Positions 12,523 to 24,257 of a DNA stretch of 64,000 nucleotides are shown in pieces (positions within the stretch are counted from its first letter, which is position 1; each line of letters opens with the position of its first letter). The position numbers and the translations under genes were made by a program. Source of the stretch: Reticulitermes lucifugus (taxonomy: Eukaryota > Arthropoda > Insecta > Blattodea > Rhinotermitidae); contig JAKCWW010000455.1 in the NCBI GenBank assembly GCA_026260175.1, positions 47,242 to 111,241 on the forward strand, written 5' to 3'. The notes under the pieces are model-generated. The model was not told the origin of the DNA, made no database searches, and was given only the letters and a program-made list of their open reading frames with translations.

Positions 12523-13169
12523 CAGTGTTTTTCAAACTTTTTGGTCTGTGGAACTCTTTTCCAGACTGAATATTTCACGGAAACCCGCCCCTGTTTTTGA
12601 GTTGGAAAAATAGCCAAAATAAAAAGTGGAGACCGTAGGGTTTTTTGTTTGTCGTCAAATAAAATAACATAAAGACTTCACTTTCGATTTGCTCAATCAG
12701 CAAAAGAGTACAAATTATTATTTATTAATTTCTTAGGGTTACGGATCAGACTGTTTGGCTGAACCCATCAATATTAAATCTAGTATAATGGGTGACAGTT
12801 GCAATCTGAAATCTCCCTCGGCGCCCAACTTATTTCTGTATTTGGTTTTTGTCATACTCGCTGGTCAAGTGTAGAGGAAGGCAGTGTTTACAGTGATCCT
12901 TCTTAGATTATTCTTCTTGCGGCAGTACCTCTCAGAAAGGCTGGAATATTTTGACGTTATGCCCCTGTTTCTTTCTGAAGTATTCCCTTGTGTAATATAC
13001 CATCTTTAATTACCTCATATTCATAGTTTAACATTACTGTAGAAGTAAGTTGCTAAAATAATTACGACAGCAATAAGAAATTCCCAAGCATTTAACAGCG
13101 TTTCGTGGAACCCCTGTCACGCCTTCGCGTAAACCCAGGCTTCCGAGGAATCCGGTTTGAAAAACACTG
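12523..13169. mobile_element. Non-autonomous hAT-type DNA transposon inserted in a LINE
   Basis: The ends are perfect inverted repeats of at least 15 bp: CAGTGTTTTTCAAAC at 12523-12537 and its complement ending at 13169. They are flanked by an 8-bp near-duplication, GCTTAGCC (12515-12522) and GCTTAACG (13170-13177), matching at 6 of 8 positions. Eight-base duplications and CAGTG...CACTG ends are the hallmark of hAT elements. The 647-bp interior has no transposase frame, so it is a deletion derivative or MITE. The flanking sequence on the left is LINE endonuclease sequence, so this insertion came after the LINE. Confidence 0.8.
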
Positions 13170-13990
13170 GCTTAACGCTGCACAGGATGGAAGAAACTCG
13201 CGCACGAGTACTACGTTGTGATTTCTAGGGTGTTATACAACATATATCCTTAGGCTTTTAATGTTTGCAATATGCGTCATCATCAAACGAGGTATTGTTA
13301 TTTGCCACAAAGATAAAGCGCGTTGTTAAGCGCCCTTAAAACAAATAATGCACTGTAGTGCTGAGTTGTGATCGGAACACATATACGACGAAAACTGCAA
13401 CAAGCATGGGAAATAAGCAGTGCATTATGCTGATCGAAGTCATCCGAAAACTAATATGTTCGATGACTGCAGCATGGTCTCTATGAGACTTGAATTGTAA
13501 CATGTATGTCACTTGTGAATGAAGGTCGTCACTGGAGTGTCCTCAAATTACTGCACAACTAACGATTGGATCAGTAACACTTCTGGCGGAATTCACACCC
13601 GTTTCCACATCCTAATTCTCAATATCTATTGCACGTGTAGCTACAAGACGCCGATGATTTTATTATTTGACACCTTACGTCTATTTTTGGTGACGTGTAT
13701 CTCGAAAACTGAAAGGCTCACGACATATGTTGTGTTACATTTTGAATTATTTAAAAGGTAATCACTCTGTCGAGAGATTGTAGGCGAATTTCCTTCCACA
13801 CTGTAAATGACCCTATCGTTAATAAACTCTGCTCTCTTAATTGCTGATTATTATTATGTTATTTTAGGAAACTCCATCCATAATTGATGATTTTCATTCC
13901 CTTTTCCATAGAAAAGGGTAAAACACTTTGCTGGTTCAGTGCAAGCCTTGCAATACCTGACCTCATCAACTTCCACTAAACTTAGCCTGT
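13170..13990 (-). pseudogene. 5' part of the decayed LINE beyond the hAT insertion
   Basis: The segment 13868-13925 matches LINE positions 37655-37697 (ATTGATGA-TTTCATT-CC-TTTCATAGAAAA), which encodes the F-Y-G-K-G-N-E-N-H-Q-L part of the endonuclease. It lies upstream of the 12347-12535 fragment in the sense of the element, as expected for one original insertion. The part between 13230 and 13860 is too decayed for me to align; it may be LINE sequence or a further insertion. A possible SINE-like B box at about 13590-13600 was noted and not accepted. Confidence 0.5.
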
Positions 13991-16299
13991 ACTTTTCTAA
14001 TTCTCCTCCTTCCATCTTCAGTCAAATGTCCCACAAGCACTCCTTAGGTTCTAAGGTAATGTGTACGCATATATTGTATACGTATGTCAAATTGAGAAAA
14101 AGTTTAATTTTGAAATATGTTAATCAAAACGAAGTTGTTAGGTATAAGATCTACGAAATCAAAGATGTGTAAATGAGAGTACTAATAAAGTACTTTTTGT
14201 GTGTGTGAGAAATAAGATAAGGCTTGCTTTTCTATCTTCTTTATTTAACTTTTTTGCCATGAACAAATAAGAAGTTTAATATAAAAGGGACAAAAATAAA
14301 AGCCCTTTTTGCTCAATGCGATTACAAGTTAATAATAATGAGTAACAATACTCTCTTCTTGGATTCAATTAAGATAGAAGCAGCAAAGTTTTCTGAAATG
14401 TTGGTAAAATGGCGTCATAGCAAACATGAAGGTAATATTCATCAGCAGAGCTGTGAAAACCCATAACACATAAACTTAATGTAACACACGAATTGTCACA
14501 TTCTACGTAATTAAATACGTGATATACTCTACCAAGAATAATAAAGACATACTTTAATTTAATCAGTCTCGGAAACATATGTCTGGGTGTGCAGGGTGTT
14601 CATTGAAAGAAGGGTCACTTTAGCAGGTATTAAGATTTCACTAGATTTAGTAGGCTTAATACGGGCACATATTAATTCCTTGCAGTGTGCTATTTAGGGG
14701 AAAAGTTTGAGCATCATTACATGAATATTGTAAGATATGATCTTTGTGCAACATGAGATTTTAAACGTAACTGATGAAGCAAAATATCGGAAGGCCCGGA
14801 AGTTTCTTACGAATTTAATAATAGAGTGCTTTTAATGTTATTGAATTGTACAAAACGAACAAATGCTTCTGAGGGGATACGAAATATTTGCCCTTCAATA
14901 CAGAACTGGCTTGTAAATTATATCGTTTAGGTGAGTGATAAAATATATAAGAGTGTTATAAAGTAATTAAGTACAGCAAAATATTAGTATTACTGCCTGG
15001 AAAATTTCAAACACGCTCATATCATTTTGTTAACTTGACGTTAAATAGCATATATTTAAAAAAAATTGTGTTGGGCATGTGCATAATCATACACACACAC
15101 CTCTATGTTTGTCCATGAAAAACAAACGTGTACATATTATATATATACGTCACATGGAGAGATATTATAATTTTGAGGTCTTTGAATCACAATGAATTTA
15201 CTAGGTATACTTTGTTTTTACAACGCAACTGCGAAAACGTAGCTTTGTAGCTGAAAGTTAGAAATTAGGTGTAGACAAATATTTTCTACGCATGAGAATT
15301 GAGAGATTGCCGGCTTTGTCTATGGCCTCTATTCATCTCCATTACGGAGTATTTGCTTCGTTTTGTCCTCGCATTCCAATGAAAGTACTAATAGCTTCTC
15401 CGGCACCTCAAACTCCCAACAGTTCCCTGGAGCAACAAATACCATGGTCACTTGTGTTCAGTCAGCAGTCAGGAATTTGGAGACTTCTGCTATATTACAG
15501 GTTGAACAACGTTAACATGAAAGGTATTTATTGACGCCAAGGAAAATGATGGACAAATATAAGAGGATCGTACCTCTGTCAGAAAATACAGAACATAAAG
15601 GCAAGTGCAATGTTGGCTAGCAGAACTTTAGAGATAATTTACACCATTACATTTTGAAGCCTGGAAACAAGAATATTGGCTATTTATAGCTGTTAATATT
15701 ATGCCAAATTAGAAACATGTAACTTATCAAATGTTTATATGACATCAATTTTAATTGCAAATAAAACGATTTTGAAGACGGTCATGTAAGTTTCTAAGTA
15801 CATTCTGCTTCAAATTTCAAGTGCCCACTGCATAAATTGCGAAATAATGCAGATGTAGGTTGGACGGCTCTGTTTGTCTGAACGTCTTAACATAAAAGAG
15901 AAATAATTAGGCCTACGTTTGAAAGAAATGGGTGTTGCTAAGGCACTGTTAATTATCGGCATAAATTAGTTATTTATAATGATAACATTAAAAATAATTA
16001 TTATTCTTTTTACCATCACCATCACCACCGCCGCTGCCAACACCACCACCACCACAACCACAAATATAGCAAGCATTTTGTACCCATCCAGAATTACTTC
16101 AGACTATCACGAAAATTTTACGTAACAAGAGAATTCCTAATTCTGTGATATTAATGGTATAATCGATTATTCACGAAGTTATACTTACAAGTGAGGAATC
16201 TAGTTACTCTTTCTTTAGATAAACAAGATTAGGCCTGATGACAATCTGGTATTACCTTCGTATATACTCCTGATTTAAGGTTCCACAAGCGTAAACTAA
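13991..16299. other. Unannotated stretch with a (CCA)n-rich tract
   Basis: No gene recognised. The frame at 15292-15534 (80 codons) has no domain that I can name. At about 16011-16065 there is an impure trinucleotide tract of CAC/CCA/ACC units. A short (AC)n run lies near 15090-15100. Confidence 0.5.
16011..16065. repeat. Impure (CCA/CAC)n trinucleotide tract
   Basis: About 55 bp of ATCACC, GCCGCT and CACCACCACC units, interrupted but clearly triplet-periodic. It is not in a recognisable coding frame. Confidence 0.8.
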
Positions 16300-18390
16300 G
16301 ATGAGATTTGGAGAAGCTATATGCTCAACTACAGGAAGTACACGATAGTCTAGAAGAAAAACTTGGTGCAATCAAATGTGAAAGTGGAAATGTGGAAGTG
16401 CAGTGGAACAATATCAAGAAATGTGTGTCAGATACTATGAGTGATTTGAATGGGAAAGTCAAGAGGAGAGCAAGAAAGCCATGGATTACACAGGACATGA
16501 TCAGTAAAATGAATGAACGAAGGAAATGGAAGAATGTCAAAAACGAAGAAGGAAGGAAGAACTACAGAAGACTGGGGAACGAATTTAAAAAAGCCAAGGA
16601 CAACGCCAAGAAGGAATATCTGGAGAGCATATGCGACGAGATCATAGAATTTCAAAGAANAGGACGTTATGATTTAATGTACATGAAGACAAAGGAACTA
16701 GGTTGGAAAGAAAACCATGGGAATCAAAATATTGGCATCGAAGACTCTCAAGGGAATATAATAATAGATCAGAGACGAGTATTGCAAATTTGGTAGAAGT
16801 ATATCACAGAGCTCTACAATCGAGATAATCGACCAGAACACCTAGAATTCGAACCTGAAATTGAAGTAGATGAAGACGAGAAAGGCCCTTGTATTTTGCA
16901 AAGTGAAGTGGAAAAAAGCTATCAAGGAAATGAGGGATAAGAAGGCTACAGGAGATGATGAAGTACCTGGAGATGTACTCAAACTATTGGGAGACGATGG
17001 TCTCAGACTAATGACACAGCTGATCAACAGCATATATTTAACTGGGGAGTTGCCCAGAGATTTCAGTGAAGTTACAATTATTGCCTTAAACAAGAAGCCC
17101 AAAGCTACAAAATGCAACGAACATCGCACAAGCAGCAAAGATAGCAGCGAGGATACTCAGAAGAAGGATTAAAAGGAAGACTGAGGATGCACTTGCAGAA
17201 GATCCGTTTGGATTTAGGAGAGGAAAAGGAACTAGGGATGCAATCGGAATGCTGAGAATAATATCAAAACGAAACTTCGTCATACATGAGGAATTGTGTG
17301 TTTGCTTCATAGACTGGCAGAAGGCATTTGACCGTGTCAACTGGACCAAATTAATGCAGATCCTAAAGGGATTTGGGATAAAATGGCGCGTAAGAAGATT
17401 GATCAGTAAATTGTACATGGATCAGAGTGTCGAAAAACGACTGGACCAAGGGGAGACGAGGAGTGTGAAGATTGGAAGAGGAGTTAGACAAAGTTGCTGT
17501 TTGTCACCGATTCTGTTCAACTTATACAGCGAATACCTTACCAAGGAAGCTCTTGAAGGGTTTGGATACTTCAAAATATGAGGACAAGTAATGTGCACTG
17601 TGAAATATGCAGATGACCTTGTGCTACTGGCTAGGGAAGAAAAGGTGCACAGGGCATGGTTGATAGAATAAGTGAAACTGGAAGACGCTATACAATGGAA
17701 ATGAATGTGGAAAAAACTAAGGTAATGAGAATCTCAAGGCANNNNNNNNNNNNNNNNNNNNNNNNNNNNNNNNNNNNNNNNNNNNNNNNNNNTGGAATAT
17801 TTCAATTATTTGGGTAGCATGATAACAAATGATGCAAGGTGTACACATGAAATAATATCCAGAATTGCCATGGCAAAAGCAGCATTCAACAAGAAGGAAA
17901 CTCTTTTCACCAGCAAACTGGACTAAAATTTAAGGAAGAAGCTAGTAAAATGCTAAATTTGGAGCATACCTTTTTATGGTGCTGAAACATGGACACTTCG
18001 GAAAGCAGATCAGAAGTATCTGGAAAGTTTTGAAATGTGGTGCTGGAGGAAGAATGGAGAAGATCAGTTGGACCGATCGTGTGAGAAATGAAGTATTACA
18101 CAGCGTGAAGGAGGAGAGGAATATCCTACATAAAATAAAAAGAAGAAAGGCTAACTGGATTGGTCACGTATTGCGTAGAAACTGCCTTCTATAACACGTG
18201 ATTGAAGGAAAGTTAGAACGAAGGTTAGAAATGACGGGAAGACGAGACAGAGGGCGTTAGCAGCTACTGGGTGACCTTAAGGAAAAGAGAAGATACTGGA
18301 AATTGAAAGAGGAAGCACTAGGTCTCAACTTGTGGAGAACTCGCTTTGGAAGAGGCTACGGACCTTTCGTAAGACAGACTACAGAATAAA
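16300..18390 (+). pseudogene. Non-LTR retrotransposon (LINE) copy 1: reverse transcriptase region, 5'-truncated
   Basis: Sense-strand frames give, in order: a lysine-rich linker (16308-16794), a pre-RT segment with IALNKKPKATK, FGFRRGKGTRDAIGML, RT motif A as CFIDWQKAFDRVNW (about 17308-17350), motif B GVRQSCCLSPILFNLY, motif C KYADDLVLLA with YADD at 17606-17617, and a C-terminal domain including YLGSMITND, GAETWTLRKADQKYLESFEMW and ANWIGHVLRRN. The product would be a reverse transcriptase for target-primed integration. The endonuclease domain is missing at the 5' side. The frame is broken by a TAG after QIW at 16795, a one-base insertion near 16915, a deletion of about 16 bases near 17115 (compared with the copy at 63.8 kb), a stop near 17580 and others, so the copy is dead. 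The clade (Jockey/I-like or RTE-like) cannot be settled here. Confidence 0.9.
17742..17792. other. Assembly gap (N run) inside LINE copy 1
   Basis: 51 undetermined bases. The second LINE copy has about 48 bases at the equivalent position (roughly 18541-18587), so the gap length is close to the true one. A single N also lies at 16660. Confidence 0.95.
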
Positions 18391-18394
18391 GGAA

Positions 18395-19170
18395 TATTCC
18401 TGATTAAATATGCAGATGACGTTGTGCTACTGGCTAAGGAAGAAACGGTACTAAAGTGCATGACTGATAGACGAATTGAAATTAGAAGATATGGAATGAA
18501 AATGAATGTAGGAAAGCTAAGGTAATAAGAATTTCAAGGCCACCAACTTCAGTACGTATTATGGTACATTAAAAACAACAGGGGGAGTGGAATATTTCAA
18601 CTATTTTGGTAGCATTGTAATAAATGATGCAAGATGTAGACGCGAAATTACATCCAGGATTGCCATGACAAAAGCACCATTGAAAAAGAAGAAGACCCTT
18701 TAACAGCAAATAGAACTTAAATATAAGGAAGAATCTAGCGAAGTGCTGCATTTGGAGAATAGCTTTGTACGGTACTGAAAGTTGGACACTTCGGAAAGTA
18801 GATCACAAATACCTGGAAAGTTTTAAAATGTGGTCCTGGAGAGGGATGGAGAAGATCAGTTGGACCGATCGTGTGAAAAACGAAGATAGAGTCGAGGATT
18901 AAAGGAATATCCTACATACAATAAAAAAGAAATGCGAACTTGATTTGTCACATCTTGCGTAGGAACGGCCTTTTAAACATGTTACTGAAGGAAAGAAAAA
19001 ATGAAGGATAAAGGTAACGGGAAGAAGAGGAAGAAGAGCTAAGCAGCTACTTGATGACCTTAAGAAACGAGAGGATCCTGAATATTGTAAAATGAAGCAC
19101 TACATCTCAATCTGTGGAGATCTCATTGTGGAAGAGGCTATGGATCTCTGTGTAAGACAGGCTACGATAT
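18395..19170 (+). pseudogene. LINE copy 2: 3' fragment starting at the YADD motif
   Basis: The fragment begins immediately after copy 1, in the same orientation, with KYADDVVLLAKEE (YADD at 18409-18420). It follows copy 1 to the end: EYFNYFGSIVINDARC, then GTESWTLRKVDHKYLESFKMW (with one-base shifts), then LLDDLKKRE, and it stops at GTAAGACAGGCTACG near 19160. It carries multiple small indels and stops. The head-to-tail arrangement could come from a second, heavily 5'-truncated insertion at the 3' end of copy 1 or from a local duplication. Confidence 0.85.
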
Positions 19171-20007
19171 TACGATGATACTCCTAATTACGTCAGATAT
19201 GAAAACAAAAAGTTAAGGATTTTATGCGTGACACAAAAACTCTGACACAAAAGTCATTGTTATAAGTATGACAGAAAGAAATTTTACCTTCTTAAAGGGA
19301 GTAGGAAAACAAGTTTTAACAACTACGAGAAGAAATAAAGCTAAAATTCCTTCTACTTGCTACATTCAGATACTTACTTAGTGTGTTTTGAAAGACAAGA
19401 TAGAGAGATATATTATACCACACAATGTGAAGTGTCAGAAGAAAGTTAAATTCAGTAAAGTATATTAGCTTGTTTAAAACCTAAATGTAAAAATTCCAAA
19501 CCCCTTTAGATCTTACTTCGTATATGTGTGTCACGTGGATACGATTCCAGCCGTTATCAATTATATTGAATGTTTCTTCATAAGCAATATTGTTTTGTAC
19601 TACTGCTGGACTAGTTCTTTCAGGAACTGGTACTGTATCTAAAACGTTTCTTTGGAGTATTTCTTTATATATCAAGAAGTAGGCCTATATGTGTGGCTAA
19701 GATTAAAACCTTAAAAAACTAGAAGAGACGAATCTAATATAATCGGAATATAAGCAGACACCCATTAGTAAACTATATAATTATTTATGAAATTTGTATT
19801 TCTTGCTGACTTCGCCACAGAGGAATTACGGTACTGGAAAAAGACAAGTATCAAATGATTGTGCCGCAATTTCCAGGATAATACTTTGACGGCAGAGGCA
19901 CCATGTTACTTACCAATGATGGTAACACATGTTATAACATGCTAAAGATCACAAATATCACATCGTTGTTCACACCGTGCATTTTTATTGAATTATTAAC
20001 TAGAAAG
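19171..20007. other. Unannotated stretch
   Basis: Nothing recognised on either strand. Confidence 0.55.
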
Positions 20008-20301
20008 TACCAACAATAATGCACAAACGTAATGTATAACAAAGAGTCTTTAAAGGATAATTTTAATTCCGACGTGTTTCGGTGTCCTATGTACCACCAT
20101 CATCAGGGAGAGAGTTCACACCGAAAGATGGAAACACCGTTGGTAAGGTAAGTCCCTTTTGTTATGTACACATCATAAGAGTCACTTCACAGAATTCACG
20201 CACCTAACGCACGCTAGGCACTGTAAACCTGCTGCGAACATCCACTTCACACTGTTCATCCAGATAGGATACTGTAGACGATTTGTGCATTATTGTTGGT
20301 A
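20008..20301. mobile_element. 294-bp element with perfect 20-bp inverted ends and a hammerhead-like motif
   Basis: TACCAACAATAATGCACAAA at 20008-20027 is matched perfectly by its complement at 20282-20301. The interior is non-coding and carries a hammerhead-like motif on the minus strand (20065-20112). The end motif (CCAACAA-AATGCACAAA) resembles the arms of the foldback elements at 6970 and 49138. No clear target duplication is seen. Confidence 0.65.
20065..20112 (-). ncRNA. Hammerhead ribozyme-like motif
   Basis: Minus-strand reading: stem I 5' side ending UCC, core CUGAUGA (20100-20106), stem II GGUG with a ten-base loop and CACC (20081-20098), GAAA (20077-20080), a two-pair stem III formed by AC and GU with a two-base loop, and GUC (20071-20073), where cleavage is predicted after the C. 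All core positions fit. Stem I is short (UCC with GGA), so this copy may be weak or may act only as a dimer, as reported for minimal Penelope-type hammerheads. Confidence 0.45.
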
Positions 20302-22639
20302 ATCTTTATTTAATATTTTAAAGATTACAGATCATGATTCACCGCCTTCAAAACCTCAAATCTCATACAGGCGTTAAAACGTTTTTCCACCACACTTTTC
20401 TTTCATCTATTCACGCTTAAAATACGCTTTTTTCGAAGTAAAATTGAAGTTGTCCCTGTAATTGCCATCGGAGGATCTGGCGAAATACGTTGTTGAAGTG
20501 CCTAAACATATCGCACATGGTGAATGATAAGTACAGAAAGGCATCGTTGACATTTTCTCTGCTTTAGTACTGATATCAGACTTTAATTTATGATAATGCT
20601 ACAGTAATTTATTTACATACTATGCATAAAGAATGGTCATCTTACGCTCATCTTTGAAAGACAAAAATTTACTTTTTAGTATCACAATACATACTTAGTC
20701 CTAAATTTTCTCGGAAATACATATAGGAAACCTACAATTTATTTTACTTTTTACACTTCTGTATGTTGATTTAATTTACTGTGTGCCATTTAAACATTTT
20801 TAATTAAATTAATAGCTGAATACATAGTTTCGAAAATGGCATTCAAACAAATTTGAATAAAGTACATAACTTCCTCTTTATAATAGAGGGGTTGCATTTA
20901 TACGGTTTATTCTGCACCCTCTGAACAGATACTTCAGGTAATATCCTTTACGGACAGATTGCAAACATTTAAGGCTTAAACGTTTAGGGACTTGAGAGGA
21001 AATTTTAATGGATTTGGAAACATGCAATCTTTAGACTGTCTGATATTGCATCCTAAGACTTGTAACAAAATTTTAAGTAGACTAAATTATATCCCAATAT
21101 CTGAAATGTCATTGTCGATTTTCATTATCACAGTAGAATTTTATGTACTAATTAAAGACAATGTGATCCATTTACTCACGTACAACGAATAATTGCTTGT
21201 GAGAGAAATATTGTACATTGGTTTGTGAATTCAAAGTCACAAAGTCTGACTTATAAGTCTAAATGTACATGTCCAAAATTTATGTTTCAATATCTGATAA
21301 AGTAGCCATTTTGTGATTACCGATGGGACGTTTGCCTTCACAAGAATCTTCACTGGACTATGTGCTCTGCGACATGAATCTAGTCTACACAATTAAAACC
21401 TGTATTTATAGGACCTACGCTAATATTCTCATAAGGATTAGTCCTTAGTGCTATCCGTCCAGCACATTTTACTATTACCTCTTTTATGCATTTTTAATAT
21501 CATCCGGGCTACCTTATATCCTGTCCATCTTCTCCTTCATGATTTTATTATCGTGAAAATAATGATTTAAGAGTAAACGTTTTGAAGCTTCTCTACACGC
21601 AACTTCATCCAGTCCCCTGTTATTTTATAATATGAATAATTTATTTGCTTATATATGTATTTGTGCATTATTTATAGACGCTGCATGTATCGCAACGTAT
21701 TGTGTCAAGCGTCAGATGGTCCGTGAATAAGAAATGAATAAGACGTTGACGGAAGCTGTCGTAGCCAAATTGAAGCATTATACTGACAAATATTCCAGAA
21801 AAGTAACTGAGAAGGGGGAAGAGCAAACCTGTACGAATAATCTGTGTCACCAAAAATACAGGAAACACAATTCATTCTATACAACTGGCAACCGTTTTTG
21901 GTACTTGGATCGATATTAATGTCTACTATATGATATCCAACATTTTTACTGTCTGTTCAAATAACTCTCTTCTTCAGCTTCGTAAGCACTTCTGCGAGAA
22001 TGCATGTGGGCTTAGTTAAGCCTTGCACACTTTGTGCACCAGATTCACATAATTGTGTCTCTTAGAAGTGGAATCGACCCTTACATTCTTTTTCTCTCTT
22101 TTGGCTCTGAGACAGGAATAATCTCACGAGTGTACGTTAGGTCGTAATAAATTTTCTGCTTCCACTGACCACTCATATTCAAGTCGCCTCTTCTGTAAGC
22201 AGCCACACGAATTTAGTTATCAGTACGAATAGAGAGCATAGATTCGGATGTCAAATGTTGACTGAATGTATTGAACTCGAGAGGCCACAATTCACATGAG
22301 CATTTACAAAATGAGTAGGGAGGCGCATAGGGGCATGAAGTGGCCAGTAGGCCTACTGTGGTATGAGGAACTGTGGGGGGAGGGGGCAGATATCTATGTT
22401 AAAGTATATCCAGTCGTCCCCCATACCATGGTATAGTAGTGGTGCGCTGAGCACAAGGCGGTGACAGTTGACATTCGGACACTGATTAATTGCATGCTCT
22501 TCCCAGTTGGCAGGAGCATTAGCACAGCGCGTGCGATTTCTGTTCACGAAAACATATGATGGTATCGTGACCTATCACTAGTGATGGAACCCATTCCGTT
22601 GCTTTTTAGGCTGCTCGTACTGTGACCTTTTGTGAATAA
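20302..22639. other. Unannotated stretch
   Basis: No gene or repeat recognised with confidence. The palindrome TAGGCCTA occurs at 22348-22355 and a G-rich run at 22373-22386. Confidence 0.5.
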
Positions 22640-22870
22640 CCAACAAGTCAGATAGGAGCTGAGACAGCAAAGGGACTGATTGACTGAAGAATCGGAGTCA
22701 GATTCCCAGCAGAGGCAAAAGATTTCTGCCTTCGCCAAGTGTTTAAATCAGCTCTGGAGCCAACCCAACATCCCAAGGAGAATATGGTTCCCTGAGAGGA
22801 AAACGACAGGGGCGTGAAAATGACCATTGGTTTCGATTCAATGCCGAGATTCATCACGAGAGGAGTTATA
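22640..22870 (-). repeat. Unclassified interspersed repeat fragment
   Basis: On the minus strand, adjacent frames read GCWVGSRADLNTW and then LCWESDSDSS. This resembles a non-genic pattern seen often in arthropod genomes (G-W-V-G-x-R-A-x-L-D, then G-x-E-x-x). I recall the pattern as belonging to a dispersed repeat rather than a protein family. The element class is unknown and no boundaries are visible. Confidence 0.35.
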
Positions 22871-23066
22871 CGTCCCCTCCCCGCTATACCTTTATGGCGT
22901 GCGTAGGGACAAGCTTATATTGAAAGCATTTTACATACTACAGAATTATAGGTGAAACAGAAAACTTCACACAACCCCGTCCGTTAAGAAACACACCAAT
23001 ACGCACGACATGGACTAGATACTTTTGGATCACACATTAAGAATTCATACACGTACGTTCTTTTTG

Positions 23067-23358
23067 AGAAGGGCCCTGCAGCAGATGCTATGGACGCACC
23101 GCAGCCTTGAGGCTTACTGTGCAACCCTGTGATGAAGATGAAGATGAAGATGAAGAGAAAGATGGTCACTTTTTTTAATTTTTCAAGTAATGGAGCGCCG
23201 GTGGAATAAAATTGACAGGGGAAAACTGAAGTACTCGGGGAAAAACCTGTTCTAGTGCCACATTGTCAACCACAAACCCCACATGGACTGATCCGGGATC
23301 GAACCCGGGCCTCCGCGGCAAGAGGCCGGCGACTAACCGTCTGAGCCATGGCACGGCC
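23067..23358 (-). repeat. tRNA-derived SINE, family S2, copy 1
   Basis: Read on the minus strand, the element starts with a tRNA-like head: A box TGGCTCAGACGG (23338-23349) and B box GGTTCGATCCC (23295-23305), both internal RNA polymerase III promoter elements. The body contains CATGTGGGGTTTGTGG, CCCCGAGTACTTC and TTTTCCCCTGT and is shared with 50427-50701 and 26764-26914. A (TTCATC)n tract at about 23128-23158 lies inside the element, followed by GGGTTGCACA and GCATCTGCTGCAGGGCCC. Copy 3 at 50 kb has the same order. It needs LINE machinery to move. Confidence 0.9.
23128..23158. repeat. (GATGAA)n tract inside SINE S2
   Basis: About four to five GATGAA units. The equivalent site in the 50 kb copy holds only a short, impure TTCATCTTCATCATC run, so the tract is a length-variable part of the SINE. 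Confidence 0.85.
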
Positions 23359-23532
23359 TACTCGTACGTTTGTAAGTATTTAATTGTATAAAACCTTAAA
23401 CTCTGGTCTACATCTTACATCAATCTTTATTTTAAAAATTGCGTAATTTTATAATTCTAAAGTTTTTAACATCTTTTTATTATTGTAATACAAAGAACGT
23501 TGAGTTCGTACTTGCACACCTTCGTATTTGTA

Positions 23533-23623
23533 ATTCCATGAAGATGGGGCCTCGGCGCTTAAACATGTAGGTGTTTTATACGTCATATATGCGTTTTAGT
23601 CTTTTGATGTTCATTTGTTGGTT
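23533..23623 (+). ncRNA. Decayed hammerhead-like motif plus element arm
   Basis: The plus strand reads AUGAAGA (one change from CUGANGA), GGGGCC-UCGG-CGCUU as a damaged stem II, UAAAC (one change from GAAAC), then AUGUA, matching the predicted cleavage context GUA. About 35 bases further on is GTTCATTTGTTGG (23611-23623), the complement of the CCAACAAATG end motif of the foldback elements. The order and orientation match the intact elements. The core changes should abolish cleavage. Confidence 0.35.
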
Positions 23624-24257
23624 ATTGTAATTATATATTCCTAAATATGTCTTTACTTTTATACACAGCCAGTTACCTTTTCTGTAATCCTCAAAAATTC
23701 AGATTACATTTTATGGTAAACTTTTTGTAGCTAATTAGTTATAACTATTGCGTGGTAATGCTTGGGATGCTTTATAACAAGGTTTAAGTCATTTATAAAG
23801 TAGTCCTCTATATGGTCCATCGCAAAATCATATTCTTCTATCTATAAATTTCGAAATAAATTCAGATATATTGGAGATTTATAAGCGTCACGTTACGTAA
23901 TATACGTAACAGCAGATATAGTTCTAACATTTTAAGAAATCTTGTTGCTGCCATTATCAGAGCCGAAGAAAGTATGGACTGGAATGTGCGTGCAGCATGT
24001 TAGAAGATTGAGAAGTGTTGTGGACGTCGATTACAAAATACCACCTCGGGGTTCAATAGTCAAGACATGTTCATCTGAGTAGTTGCGAACCTCCTACGAG
24101 GCTGTACGGTGTCACAATACAGTAGAACACAATGAAAACTATATTTTATATTACTTCAAATGAGGCACGAACTCGGAGCAGAACTTTATAATGCATATAT
24201 ACTAATTCCTTTAATTTGTTGGCTTGAGCTAGGTTTTTTATTAACTTATAGTTTATT
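23624..24257. other. Unannotated stretch
   Basis: Nothing recognised. Confidence 0.55.

Noticed and set aside
13560-13680. SINE-like similarity between 13588-13620 and 41260-41290
   Set aside because: About 30 bases look alike (CACACC-TTCCACAT-CTAATTC), but the A and B boxes are too decayed and the length is too short to call.
14593-14625. CAGGGTGTTCATTGAAAG as a transposon end
   Set aside because: No inverted partner or target duplication found within several kilobases.
16325-17418. Minus-strand frames of 71 to 110 codons over the LINE
   Set aside because: Shadows of the sense-strand reverse transcriptase.
23290-23358. A functional tRNA gene at the SINE S2 head
   Set aside because: Only A and B boxes are kept; the arms do not form a cloverleaf, and the segment continues into a repeat body found elsewhere.
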